Assembly: GCA_963693285.1 (NCBI GenBank)
Contig: OY848918.1
Location: forward strand, 6,887,876 to 6,951,875
Reading direction: 5' to 3'
Origin: Xestospongia muta
Lineage: Eukaryota; Porifera; Demospongiae; Haplosclerida; Petrosiidae
DNA: 64,000 nucleotides
Position numbers and translations under genes: made by a program
Notes under the pieces: generated by a model
The model's input: the letters and a program-made list of their open reading frames with translations, nothing else
The model's database searches: none
Told to the model about the DNA's origin: nothing
In this document: one piece after another, positions 11,860 through 22,417 of the stretch
How positions within the stretch are numbered: position 1 is the first letter of the stretch
Layout of the letters: each line of letters opens with the position of its first letter

Positions 11860-12945
11860 TATCTGAGAAGGTGTATTGCTCTTACCAATAATGACAATGA
11901 TTTCACACACATCTTCTGGAATATATGTTATGTTATAAAGTATATGTTTTAAATCTTTAATTTTTAACTTATAGTGTTCTGTTATTGATCTTAATGTTCC
12001 ACCAGTAACTAATTACTCTCTTTATCTATTTGGGTGTCTTTATAATTTCTACTATCTTTTTCCTTGAATAATTGTCCATCAATAAATTCACCCGATAAAG
12101 CTCTTATTTTAAATGACACATAATATACTCTTACTTCTGCCAATATCATCCTAGTTAATAAACAGTAATCAGTAAGTTTAATGTATACATTGAAACTATA
12201 TCATTGAAATGTTTCATAGGAAGCTTTATCTTTACAACATTTGATACTGAACTGAGTGGAGATATATTTATTAATTTAAAAGTTACACTAACACAAAATA
12301 CTCTATGCAATGACATTGTACAAGTGACAGTGTTATACTCTGAAAAGGAACAAATGTAACTCAGTATAGTAGTATATTTTTGCATTTATTAGTAGAGGAT
12401 ACTAAAGGGAAATTTATCGTGATTGAGAATTTAAATCCAGCTACTGAATATCTTTATAATGTTTCAATGTATGATGGAAATGAACATATTGGTACTAAAT
12501 TTAGTAAGAGCTACTCCACCAATGATAAAGGTAGACCTAATATATGTACATATATTATGTTATATTATTACTACTTTTATACATAATATAATTACAGTCT
12601 GTACATGTACTCCAAAGTCATGTATGTATAGCCTATATTCATAGCTATCATGTCTCCATTTGTTTCCATATTTAGATTCATTAAATTATGGCATTGCAGT
12701 GAGTGTACTCATCACTGCTATAATGATAGCTACACTCTCCTCTTTTGTCACATATTACTGCTGTTTCAATTCTAAAAGAGATTACTTTCCAACAGTTGTT
12801 GGTTTCTTGCTATGTCATATGATACTCCAGTATCTACCAGTTGTGTTTATTGCTTAACATGAAAGATAATATGGAAGATGATCATGTGACCATTGGTACC
12901 AGTGGGAATATACCCACTACATCAATTGTTTATGATTCATACTAG
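11860..12945 (+). pseudogene. Pseudogene D1: FN3/TM receptor remains
   Basis: Ordered remains of a gene E-like receptor. About 11974-12110 is a broken FN3 half (CSVIDLNVPPVTNYSLYLFG). 12220-12530 is an FN3 exon with GSFIFTTFDTELSGDIF, then a frameshift and stop, then FIVIENLNPATEYLYNVS. About 12670-12944 is a TM (SVLITAIMIATLSSFVTYYC) with a frameshift, ending DNMEDDHVTIG and VYDSY. The YGHV tyrosine has become Asp-Asp. No signal peptide or Ig exon is present. A second copy, D2, has the same layout. Confidence 0.8.
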
Positions 12946-13098
12946 ACTGTTGTTGTCTTTTATAACAATGCTGTAGTTGTCAATGTTTAATGGCTATAAA
13001 ATATTTTTTTTGGTAATTTATAATTGTAAAATCATATTATAATGCTATATTATTACATAAAAGAAAGAGTATTAGGACTAAAAAGAAAATATGACTAT

Positions 13099-13158
13099 TA
13101 TTTTGACTATTATTACAATCATAAGATATATCTTATGATTGTAATAATAGTCAAAATA
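13099..13158. repeat. Perfect 60-bp palindrome
   Basis: Thirty bases are followed at once by their reverse complement with no spacer; the centre is AAGATA/TATCTT between 13128 and 13129. It lies about 100 bp from a larger palindrome at 13262-13399, downstream of pseudogene D1. Confidence 0.9.
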
Positions 13159-13261
13159 TAAGGATGCACCACTTTTTAATGTCTGAAAGAATTTGATAAT
13201 ACAATAACTCTTGTTTATACAATATATACAGACCCCAAAAAATTGTTTATTAATTGAGACA

Positions 13262-13399
13262 TACTTACACTGATTGTTGCAAAATAAACACATTGTGACT
13301 CACATTCACATCCATATATTACCATGGTTATAACCATGGTAATATATGGATGTGAATGTGAGTCACAATGTGTTCTTTTTGTAACAATCAGTGTAAGTA
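13262..13399. repeat. 138-bp zero-spacer palindrome
   Basis: Two 69-base arms meet at ACCATGGTTA/TAACCATGGT (13330/13331). The inner roughly 45 bases per arm pair perfectly; about three mismatches lie further out (around 13279-13288 against 13373-13382). TGACTCA/TGAGTCA is present in the arms. The low divergence suggests recent origin or ongoing correction. Confidence 0.9.
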
Positions 13400-14539
13400 C
13401 ACTTTAAACTACTTTATACTGATAATATTTTAAAGATGTCTAAGTTCATCTATTCAGTACTTACTGCTTAGAACATGATAGTAACAATGTTTAATAGATC
13501 TATACTCTGTTCATATTGAGTGAAATTTCAATTATGACAATCATAGCATGTACTAATATCACTGTAAACTGTTCTGTAGATAATCCTGATGGTCAATTTG
13601 CTGTCCATGTAATTCATTTGACCAGAAAATATAGTGTTTTCATTTTTAATACTTATACTGAGAACTAAATAGATATAGTAATTCAATAGTATATTAGTAT
13701 TCAAACAGTATTATTTTTATTTTAAAATTTCATTAACTAATTTGCTACTTGTAACTTGTATAATGATAGATAGATTAGCCAAATCAACCAGTGTATCTGT
13801 TCATGCAAATATCATTTAAGCACAGTAGTGCTTAATATGTGGGAATGACCCAGAAAATGGCCACCACAATTATTAACTACTTGCTATCGTTAAGTATATT
13901 GATAAATTGCTCTTTCCTATTATGATTTTGATGAAGGGCTAGCCTAAATATATATGTATATATTAATTATTTGTCATGATTTTGCCAAATACATGCATGG
14001 AGTACATTACCTGTAATGTGCTGCATGGCTACAATGTTAGACAGGCTTTTATTATATATGTAGGAATTTAGGGTCAAGAGAATAGAAATCTGTAGGATAT
14101 GATATACGATTCCAGGACAAGTTACACATAGATCCAGCTGTGTGTGTAGACACTATTGCTCATTTAATACTTATTTCTGTAAGTCAAAATTGAATGGTGA
14201 AGAATTGGGAGAAGCTATATATTGTAAATGGTGCTGTCAGGTTAAAAACGTTTTCTCAAGTTACAGACTGTAACCTGAAAAAAATGTCATTGAGCAGTAT
14301 CATTGCATATAAAGTCTTTTAGAGCAATGAAATTATCATTAAATTGATATTCAGACAATTTTTTGTAATTATAATTATGTTAATTCATTAGGATGATTTT
14401 AATTAAAAACATTAATTTTAACAGTTAATACAGTAGTATCTACATGCGCATATAACAGTTGCAAATATAATAAATAATGAATAAATTAAACACACTGTAA
14501 ACAAGAACAGTAGACTTATTTTGAAAATGGAAAGTTTAT
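13400..14539. other. Intergenic region between D1 and gene E
   Basis: AT-rich with no coherent reading frame. A short Ig-exon relic of the gene C family lies at about 13550-13605 (ITVNCSVDNPDGQF-like). Nothing else recognised. Confidence 0.5.
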
Positions 14540-16461
14540 TTAAACAACAATATTGTCATACACAACTGTTGCATTGTGTATATTACCACTAGTATCAATG
14601 GTCACATGACCATATGCTATATTATCTTTAATCTCAAGTGATGACATATCAATAGTAGGATCAGGTGGACCAGTAACTGAGGAAGAATATCTTTGGTTAG
14701 ACTTGACACAGCAGTAATATGTGAAAATAGATGACACAATAGTTGTTATTACAGCTGTAACTATAGCAGTTATAGATATACTAATGCTTACTGCTACATC
14801 ACAACTTGATGTATCTATTCAATAACAATGAAACATTATAAACAATGATTATTATAAAAAGTTAATTTACAAGTTGGGTGAGGGGAATTTGTAACTTTTA
14901 TGATCTGTGTTGTGCTTAGAAAGACATCTATGTTATAAACTGAAAATTTAATGAAAGAGTAATTTATCCAAATACCTTTATTGGTTGTATAGAAAGTTTT
15001 GTTTAGTTCTACAATGGCTAGTTCCTTTCTATCATATACTGAAACATTATAAAGATACACAGAGCCTGGATCTAAGTTTTCAATAAAGAAAAGTTTACTA
15101 ATAACATCTACAACTAAACAATAACTACTACTACTATTGTGAGTGACATAATTAAGATCTGATGTTTTGTAGTATGATATTATCACTTGTACTCTATCAA
15201 TACATGGACTGTTCCATGTTATCCTGATTCTTAGAAGTATGAATGTTTCTCCACTTAGTTCAATATCTGATGTTATCAAGATAAAGTTTCCTATGAAATA
15301 TTATAAACAAAGTTTTAATACATTCAACTCACTGATCACTATGCTTGAAGCAATACTTGATCCAAGTATGTTATTAGCTGAGACATTAATAGAATATTGT
15401 GTGTTATTAATAGTTTGAATTCCAAAAGGAGAATCACTGGAGGGACAGTTGTCAGGGAAGAAGGTGTAGATAATAGATCCATCAACATCAACAGTGTAGT
15501 TAGTTACAGGTGGTGTAATATCATCAACCGTGTTAGAACACTGACATGTAATAAAGTAACAAGAACATAAAAATTTCAACAAACTTACATTCCAGTAGAT
15601 ATTAAGTAAATAGTTTCCATTACTAGCAGTAAAACATATTTTTACATCTTGAATGAGTCCAGGAACTATAATTATCACAAATAATTATAACAATTATGCC
15701 AACATTGATTGTATGCATGCACATACCTTCTCCAGGAATAAGAGCAGTAATTGTATTACTCTTATCTCCCAGTCCTATGCTGTTATTAGTTCTCATAATA
15801 AAGTTATATCTCTGACCAGATTTTAGTCTAGTGACAGTATAACTAGTACTATTGTCTGTAGTAGTAATGTTCCATGAATTACCACTATCTAATGGAGTCA
15901 CAGTGATGATATAGTTTACTGTGTTGTATCCTCCTGTATCACTGGGAGTATTCCATGATAAATTCACAGATTTATAAGTGATACTTTTCATAGTTAGGTT
16001 TCTTATAGCACTGGGTGTAGCTATTATAAGACAAATGAAATGAATGACAAATTAAATTACTTACTATAGATCAATAGAGTACAAGATTTTGAATATGCCA
16101 CATTATCTCTACAAGTCACCACTTTATCATCAAATGACTGTGTAGTTGTAAAAGTCAGTGTAGCATTAGCTAAGTCTCCATCAAAAGTAGCAGTAGATGA
16201 GAATATTGAGTTATTCTGATATAGTGCTCCATTAATGTGGATTAAATCACCAATTTCATTGACGGGAGTATTCCATATAATTATATTTCCACCAGGAGCT
16301 CCTGTATTGTCTACAACACAAAGTAAAGTTACAACTTGTCCTGGTAGAACATATGATCCTCCAGTTTCACTGCAAATGTTTTTAGGATCATAAAGTAACA
16401 CAGATGTTCTCCCTGATGAGAGGAAGGAGATGAGCAAAAAAAGCAAAATAGATTTCTTCAT
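14540..16461 (-). CDS. Gene E: complete Ig/FN3 receptor with two ITIM-type motifs, 540 aa
   Basis: Exons: 16461-16065, 16020-15727, 15665-15589, 15540-15333, 15290-14976, 14927-14871, 14814-14540; 1623 nt with no internal stop. Signal peptide MKKSILLFLLISFLSSGRTS; Ig-like to residue 132 (TLLCVVD, IIIWNTP, VVTCRD, plus outer ICSE and KSCT cysteines); FN3-1 133-230 (LSWNTPSDTGGYN, NNSIGLGDKS); FN3-2 231-325 split at phase 0; FN3-like 326-430 (ITSDIELSGE, FIENLDPGSVYLYNVS); a 19-residue stalk; TM about 458-481 followed by YYCCVKSN. Tail: IAYGHV (Tyr517) and VVYDNI (Tyr535), both matching the ITIM pattern [ILVS]xYxx[ILV]; YDNI also fits a Grb2-type pYxN site. Start is the ATG at 16461. Inhibitory or adaptor signalling is inference. 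Confidence 0.87.
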
Positions 16462-16782
16462 GAGCAATATACCATATATGGAACAGCTAGTGAATCCACC
16501 TATATTGAAATCAGTTATGAATAAGTGTGAGCAACACTACATAAACTAATAATCCTAAACATTAATACATATTCATAAATCCAGGAGGAAATTTTATGAC
16601 AAAAATATATGCATAAGCTGTAGATGTAAATTACTACCAACAGAAATGAAATCTTTCATTTTGATATTTATTGTGTTCAGTGAAATTGAATTGTAGGTTC
16701 TCTCCTAATAATGATAAATGTATACTTTGTGTTAAAAATCACTTGTTAGTTAACAATATCATGATAGTGATACCTACATACC

Positions 16783-16870
16783 TACCTACATACATACATG
16801 CGTACATACGAACATATATACATACATACATACATACAACATACAACACACACACACACACACACACACA
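16783..16870. repeat. Simple repeats (CATA)n and (CA)n
   Basis: Tetranucleotide CATA/CCTA runs are followed by a CA run; they mark the start of duplication unit 1. No gene here. Confidence 0.95.
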
Positions 16871-17039
16871 TGACAGTCTAGAAGATTCCCTTTGCACCCC
16901 CAGTATTAGTGATGCTCTCACATTAAAAAAGTTAACGTTACATGATGTACATTGTCTACTACAGGTAGTTGCTCTCAGATGTTCAGTTTAATTTGATTGT
17001 TGGACATTGTGTAATGTTAAATACATGTCAGTGACAGTG

Positions 17040-17250
17040 TTGAAATGAAAATAATTTTAGTATTAGTATTAGTTTTAGTAGGAAATGTAATTTTGTTTTA
17101 GTTTTAGTTTTAGTTATGGTAGATTCTGATGATTTTTTTAGTTTTAGTTTTAGTTATGGTAGATTCTGATGATTTTTTAGTTTTAGTTATAGTTTTAGTT
17201 ACTATAATTAAATCATTTTGGTTTTAGTTTTAGTTTAAAAAACCTTTTTT
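17040..17250. repeat. TTTTAG hexanucleotide repeat, left block
   Basis: Interrupted TTTTAG/TTTAG tandem copies, including a short duplicated segment (GTTATGGTAGATTCTGATGA, seen twice). A matching block on the other side of the hAT relic lies at 17875-18030. Confidence 0.9.
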
Positions 17251-17289
17251 ATTAGTTAAATACATGTAACTACAACACTGTAGCAATGT

Positions 17290-17749
17290 TTCCTATATGT
17301 TATAACGACTATCTAGCACTTGCGTCTTCTTAAAAGCCTTATTTTCCACTAAGCTGATTGGTACATTTGTCAATAAAAATTGCCAGTTGTTTGGTAATGC
17401 ACCTGTGCCTGTCAGAGTCAACACTGTACTTTCTTCCTCCTTGTACAACTTTGTGTAGGATCATTTGTGTCATTGAATGCTGGTGAAGCTGAGATCCTTT
17501 TTGCCCCTCCACCTTTTTTTTCTTTCTTGTTACTCTCTTTTTTTCTGAAGCTCATGAACTGTCATGATATTTAGTTTTTAAATGGCACTTTAAGTTAGTA
17601 GGAAACTTTCCTTGGATGGAATGACCATGTTGACCATGCTCACCATTGCTCAAATTCACCAAGCATACACCCTTATCTTCTTCCAAATATTTAAAAAAAT
17701 TCCATACACAGCAGTCCAGCTGTCTCACAGGTCTTCCAATAGTAGCCAT
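17290..17749 (-). mobile_element. Decayed hAT transposase fragment with a BED-type finger
   Basis: The frame 17749-17552 has a BED-finger layout: SVW-like CCVWNFFKYLE, a C-x-x pattern with the second cysteine lost (VCLVN), then FPTNLKCHLKTKYH. Further down, in other frames, are YSVDSDRHRCITKQLAIFI and PISLVENKAF, typical of hAT transposases after the BED finger. Frameshifts and stops make it nonfunctional. It is absent from unit 2 of the surrounding duplication and is flanked by TTTTAG repeats. Confidence 0.65.
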
Positions 17750-17874
17750 GATTTACAATCAAAGATCAACTATAATGAGAGTGCATACATAGCATTCACC
17801 TTTTCATTCATGTCTAGTGATGTGTGACATTCAACAGATGTATGTGTGAATGTACTAAAACTAAAAGCAAAGTA

Positions 17875-18030
17875 AATACTTTTAGTTTAGTTTTAGTTTT
17901 AGTAAGAGCTAAACTTTTAGTATTAGTATTAGTTTTAGTTGTGAAGGAAGATAGTTTTAGTTTTAGTTTAGTTTTAGTTTACCAAAAGTCAAATGCCTTA
18001 CTAAAAGTATTTTTAGTTTTAGTTTTGATA
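17875..18030. repeat. TTTTAG hexanucleotide repeat, right block
   Basis: Same motif and same orientation as 17040-17250. The two blocks bracket the hAT relic. Confidence 0.9.
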
Positions 18031-18049
18031 TATCAAAACAACACTAGGC

Positions 18050-19715
18050 AGTGAGATGAATTTTTGCTTGTATACAAATTACTGTCAATGGTTCAATGGC
18101 AGTATATTATCGCATTGTTATGACATCAATAATACATATATAGTGTTGTATCAGAGCCGTAAGAATTAAGAAAAATGTAGTCCAAATGATTATAGGACAC
18201 CTTGGAAGTTGTGCATGCCAGGCTGTAAAATTTGTCCTAAGATTGTCTCGATATATATTGTATTTAGATTATAATAATTAAATTATATTCTTGGTAAATT
18301 TTCTGATGTGATGGAAAACAGATCTATTTGATATGACTGTGACGACCAAGAGAAATATGTTATAGAATTAAGCTAGAGGCTTTAAAAAATGAACAATTCA
18401 TCCTATAGTTGTCGTATATATAACAAATATATACATTTATATATGCATTTAATATTGCATTTTCATTAAAACAAAAAATAAAAAAAAACCATTTTGAACA
18501 AATGAAAGATGATCTAAGGATGATAATATCAAAAAGAAAAGAAACAAGGTAGGATTGAACACACAAATCCATGTTAAAATCTCTACATATGTAGTCAGTC
18601 AGTATGACATAATGAACTTTTTATTTAATTATTCAGTTTTCAGTATATGAGAGTAAAAGTGTATATAGTATTTATATTGAAATTGTACTGTACAACTTTT
18701 CCTGAATACTTATATAGAGATTTTAAATTTCCAAGGCAACTCCAACGTTTTTAAGGCAAGAGACAGCTCAAATAAAACCAAAAGATCACAGAGTTTCTCA
18801 AAGAAGTTGGAACATCAAGTTTCAGGGTGGCCTGATTAATACGCGTGCCCAAAAGAGCGATTTTAAGAAATAACTTTGTTATTATTTATTTATAACTATA
18901 CATAAATTGTTTGTTATTGTAAGTTTGCAATATACTAATATAGTTACGAGGACGCAATGTAACCTGTTCCCGAGCAGATTGAACCAGGTCTTCTCCTCTC
19001 CTACAACCACCGTAAAAGTCACGCTCAATTTTGTGCTAGCTTGGGAAAACAATAAGAAATGAAACAATTTGATTGTTTAGCTACATCCCCGTTTTTCTAC
19101 TTTGCAAGCGCTTTTTAACAAAGCTAGATGTCTCAATAGTTGGAAAAAGACTCAATAATGGCAAGTAGGTGCTCAGATAATCTTAATAACATTATTATGG
19201 AGTCATTTTGCAATTGAAAGCACCATAGTGTACAGAGCGACCATTTTTACTAGGGGCATATTGAGCAGTACTTGTTCAATGATTTTAATAAACTATATCA
19301 TTAGACCATATATATTAGAGTATAAGGAGACAGCACATTCCTTCTATTCTATTATATATAATATCAATGATTAGTTGCTGTGCAATATTTTTTCAAAGTT
19401 GTTTTTGTGGTAGATACTGGAACGCTGAGCCATGATTAGTTTTTAGACTAATATGCATGCAACTACATTTGATTATATTGAAGCCCACAACATAATTATA
19501 TATATATGAGACTAATGTATGGATCTGAATGATAGGTGTACTTCTGCATGTTGGTCCAGACAGATGTTCTCCTGTCATGACTTGCAAAATTCCTAATAGA
19601 TCTATATGCACAGAACTAAATTCCAAAAGACAACAATCTGGTAACAAGTGTATTAAATATATATCAAAGTACAATGATTAAAGTTCATAAATCAGAATGC
19701 CATGATGTTCATGTC
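18050..19715. other. Non-coding part of duplication unit 1
   Basis: No gene seen. About 18400-19200 has no counterpart in unit 2 and may be an insertion. Flanking parts (18060-18395, 19215-19660) match 21170-21500 and 21560-21990. Confidence 0.5.
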
Positions 19716-19721
19716 ATACAT

Positions 19722-20102
19722 TCATTGATTACTTAGATTTATTAAGTAATTTTTAAGAGATATATCATCAGAAGTAGAAGAAGTAGCAAAGCATGAACTA
19801 TTGTTACAACTTGGGTACTCAATTTCTTTACCTGAAGGAAAGACAAAAGTAGTGTTAAGATCAATTAATAAGCCTGAGGAAAGCTCATAACTTACCTATA
19901 TGTTTTGTTTTGACAAGTAATATGCATACAACTATAATAACTAGAATGACTATAACTAAAATGACTGTAATAACTGGAATGACTGTAGCAATAACTATTG
20001 TAGCTGGAGTAAGACTTTTTAAAAACAAAGTAAACTATATGGTATATGATAATTTTCTTACCTCTTGGGTTAGTTGGGGTTATAAAAGTTGATAGTGTAG
20101 AA
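19722..20102 (-). pseudogene. Decayed duplicate of the last three exons of gene G
   Basis: Minus-strand copy of the stalk exon (20102-20056, LSTFITPTNPR), TM exon (about 20011-19894, reading IVIATVIPVITVILVIVILV) and tail exon (from about 19832, KEIEYPSCNNSSCF, ending LINLSNQ and a stop). Compared with gene G, the stalk and TM exons have each lost one base near the acceptor, so they cannot join gene G in frame with the same acceptors. The encoded tail differs from that of G. Probably dead, though an alternative 3' end is not excluded. Confidence 0.6.
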
Positions 20103-20159
20103 CTAAGGTTGTAGAAAAAATGAAATAAATAAATTAAGGACACAGATCTTATTAAGATA

Positions 20160-20290
20160 TACAGTGGAACCTCATAATGGACAGTCACTTGAGTGGATAT
20201 TTCATTATATCAACAACAATTTGTGGTTTAACACATAGATAATGTTGTGCCAATTATTACTAAAATTATTCATCTCCATAATGACAGGGA
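20160..20290. mobile_element. Pogo/Tigger-like terminus remnant, copy 1
   Basis: Begins TACAGTGGAACCTCAT, the start seen in many Tc1/mariner pogo-type elements, and then decays. The second copy at 22799 arose with the segmental duplication. No transposase seen. Confidence 0.4.
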
Positions 20291-20653
20291 TACTTAATTT
20301 TTCATGTAAGGCTTTATGAATGTGTTGAAGCATATGAAGAACAGTAATGAATAATACAAAGGAAGACTATACATTAACCATTAATTGGTCTTTATTAACA
20401 ATTCATACTTAAAACATACTAATTTATATTATGTAATTATAACAAATCACTCTAGTGCATGTTTCAATTTGTTTTGACTTCAAAAATCTGACATCATTCC
20501 TAATACCCCTATGAAACTCTATTATTAGACATGTATATTCAATTACTGTTCCAGCTTTTTAGGTTTAAATTAGCATTCCATTGCCTTCACCTTCTACATT
20601 GGTAGTCAAGATAAATAAATTGTGAGTTGACAGTATCATAATAGTTACCGGTA

Positions 20654-20672
20654 TACATACATACATACATAC

Positions 20673-20703
<31 letters not shown>

Positions 20704-20852
20704 TGTATATGCATGTATGTATGTGTGTAGGTGTATGCATGTATGTATGTGTGTATGTGTATGCATGTATGTATGTATATGTATGTATGTATTTTGCGTT
20801 AATAATCACTTGTTAGTTGACAGTATTATGATAACAATACATACATATATGC

Positions 20853-20912
<60 letters not shown>
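20654..20912. repeat. (CATA)n/(TATG)n palindromic microsatellite and (TA)n
   Basis: CATA repeats turn into TATG repeats at about 20675, forming a self-complementary tract. A pure TA run lies at about 20854-20912. No gene. Confidence 0.95.
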
Positions 20913-20915
<3 letters not shown>

Positions 20916-20919
20916 GACA

Positions 20920-22410
20920 GTCCTGAAGGATCACCTTGCACTACGGTAGTAATGATTGCTCTCACACCTACTAAAAAAGTTAACATTACATGATGTGCAT
21001 TGTCTACTACAGGTAGTCTATATAGTACTGCTATTGTGAATATATTGTTAGATAATTTTTAATCAACTGACTATTAGCTCTTAGTTAAATTTCCATTTTC
21101 AGGTGTTCAGTTTAATTTGATTTGCCTGTTGGACATTGTGCAATACTAAGTGCATCTCAGTGAGATAAATGTTTTTGCTAGCACACAAATTAAGTCAGTG
21201 GCTTAATAGTAGTATATTATCACATTGTTATGACATCAACAATACATACATTGTGTCGTATCAGGGCTGTAGAAATTAAGGAAGAAAAAAGAGGTTCAAA
21301 CGATTATAGGACTACTTGGCATAGCATGCATGCCAGGCAATAAAAAATTGTCCTAAGATTGTCTCAATATATTGTATTTATATTGTAATAATTACATTTA
21401 TTCTCAGTGCAATTTCTGATGTGATGAGAAACAAATCTATTTGATATAATTACAATGAGTGAGAGAAATGTTACAGAATTAAGCTAGAGGCTTTGAAAAA
21501 TGAATTGATCACGTACTTGACATTATCGAGTCTTTTTCTAACTATATTGAGAGTGAATGCAGTGGCCATTTTTTCTGGAGCATCCCTATATATTGACTAC
21601 TATGTGCTAAATGATTATAATAAATTGTACCATTAGATCATTGATATTAGTTTAGAAGGAGACAGCTTCTACTCTATTATATATAATTTCTATGATTACT
21701 TGAGGTGTAATATTTTCATAGTTGTTTTTGTGGTAGATACCAGAAGTCCGAGCTGTGATTGATTTTTATAGACTAATGCCACTATACATTTTGTTATATT
21801 AAAGCCCACAACATATGTATCAAGTTAATATATGAATTTGAATGAGAAGTGTATTTCTGCATGTTAGTCCAGACAGAACTGCTCCTGTCATTAAATTTCC
21901 CTGACTTAACTTGGTAAAATGTCCTACTTGATTGGAGACAAAGCAATGTAGCATGTTGAAAAATTAGTGTATATATGCACGTCCAAATTGATTTCATTTG
22001 AAACTGTCTTACAACCTGATGTTATTTATTTGATTCCATTCATGAGTAGAAAATACTATTACTAGTGGTTCCATCTACTTGTTTTACATCTCAAACTTTT
22101 TTATGAATCACGAGGCCTATATATCTATAGGATACTCTGTTATCAAGGGAAACTGACATGTCAATCTCCCATCTCTACTTTTTAACAATTTACTGTACTT
22201 AACTGTTCTCTTCTACCAATGTAACAAGGACTTTTAGCTTTATTGAGCTAAGTTGATGATACAAAAGTCAACATCACACAATGATTAAATGACACAAGCA
22301 GAAAAAGCAACCTATATACATAGAACTAAATTCCAAAAGATAATAAATATATTAGATACATATCAAAGTCAAAAACTAAAGTTCATAAATCAGAATGTCA
22401 CACATAAATC
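20920..22410. other. Non-coding part of duplication unit 2
   Basis: Diverged copy of unit 1 sequence downstream of gene G. No reading frame with coding character was found. Confidence 0.5.
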
Positions 22411-22417
22411 ACTATTT

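Noticed and set aside
14540..16461. Classical ITAM in receptor tails
   Set aside because: The spacing of 13-16 residues between YxxV/I motifs exceeds the usual 6-12, and valine at +3 is not canonical; the ITIM pattern fits better.
17040..18030. Internal telomere repeats
   Set aside because: The unit is TTTTAG, not the metazoan TTAGGG, and it is interrupted.
18960..19035. tRNA-derived SINE or tRNA (GATTGAACCAGGTC and nearby bases resemble a reversed B box)
   Set aside because: No convincing A box, cloverleaf or CCA-side pairing could be built; the stretch at 18550-18595 fails in the same way.
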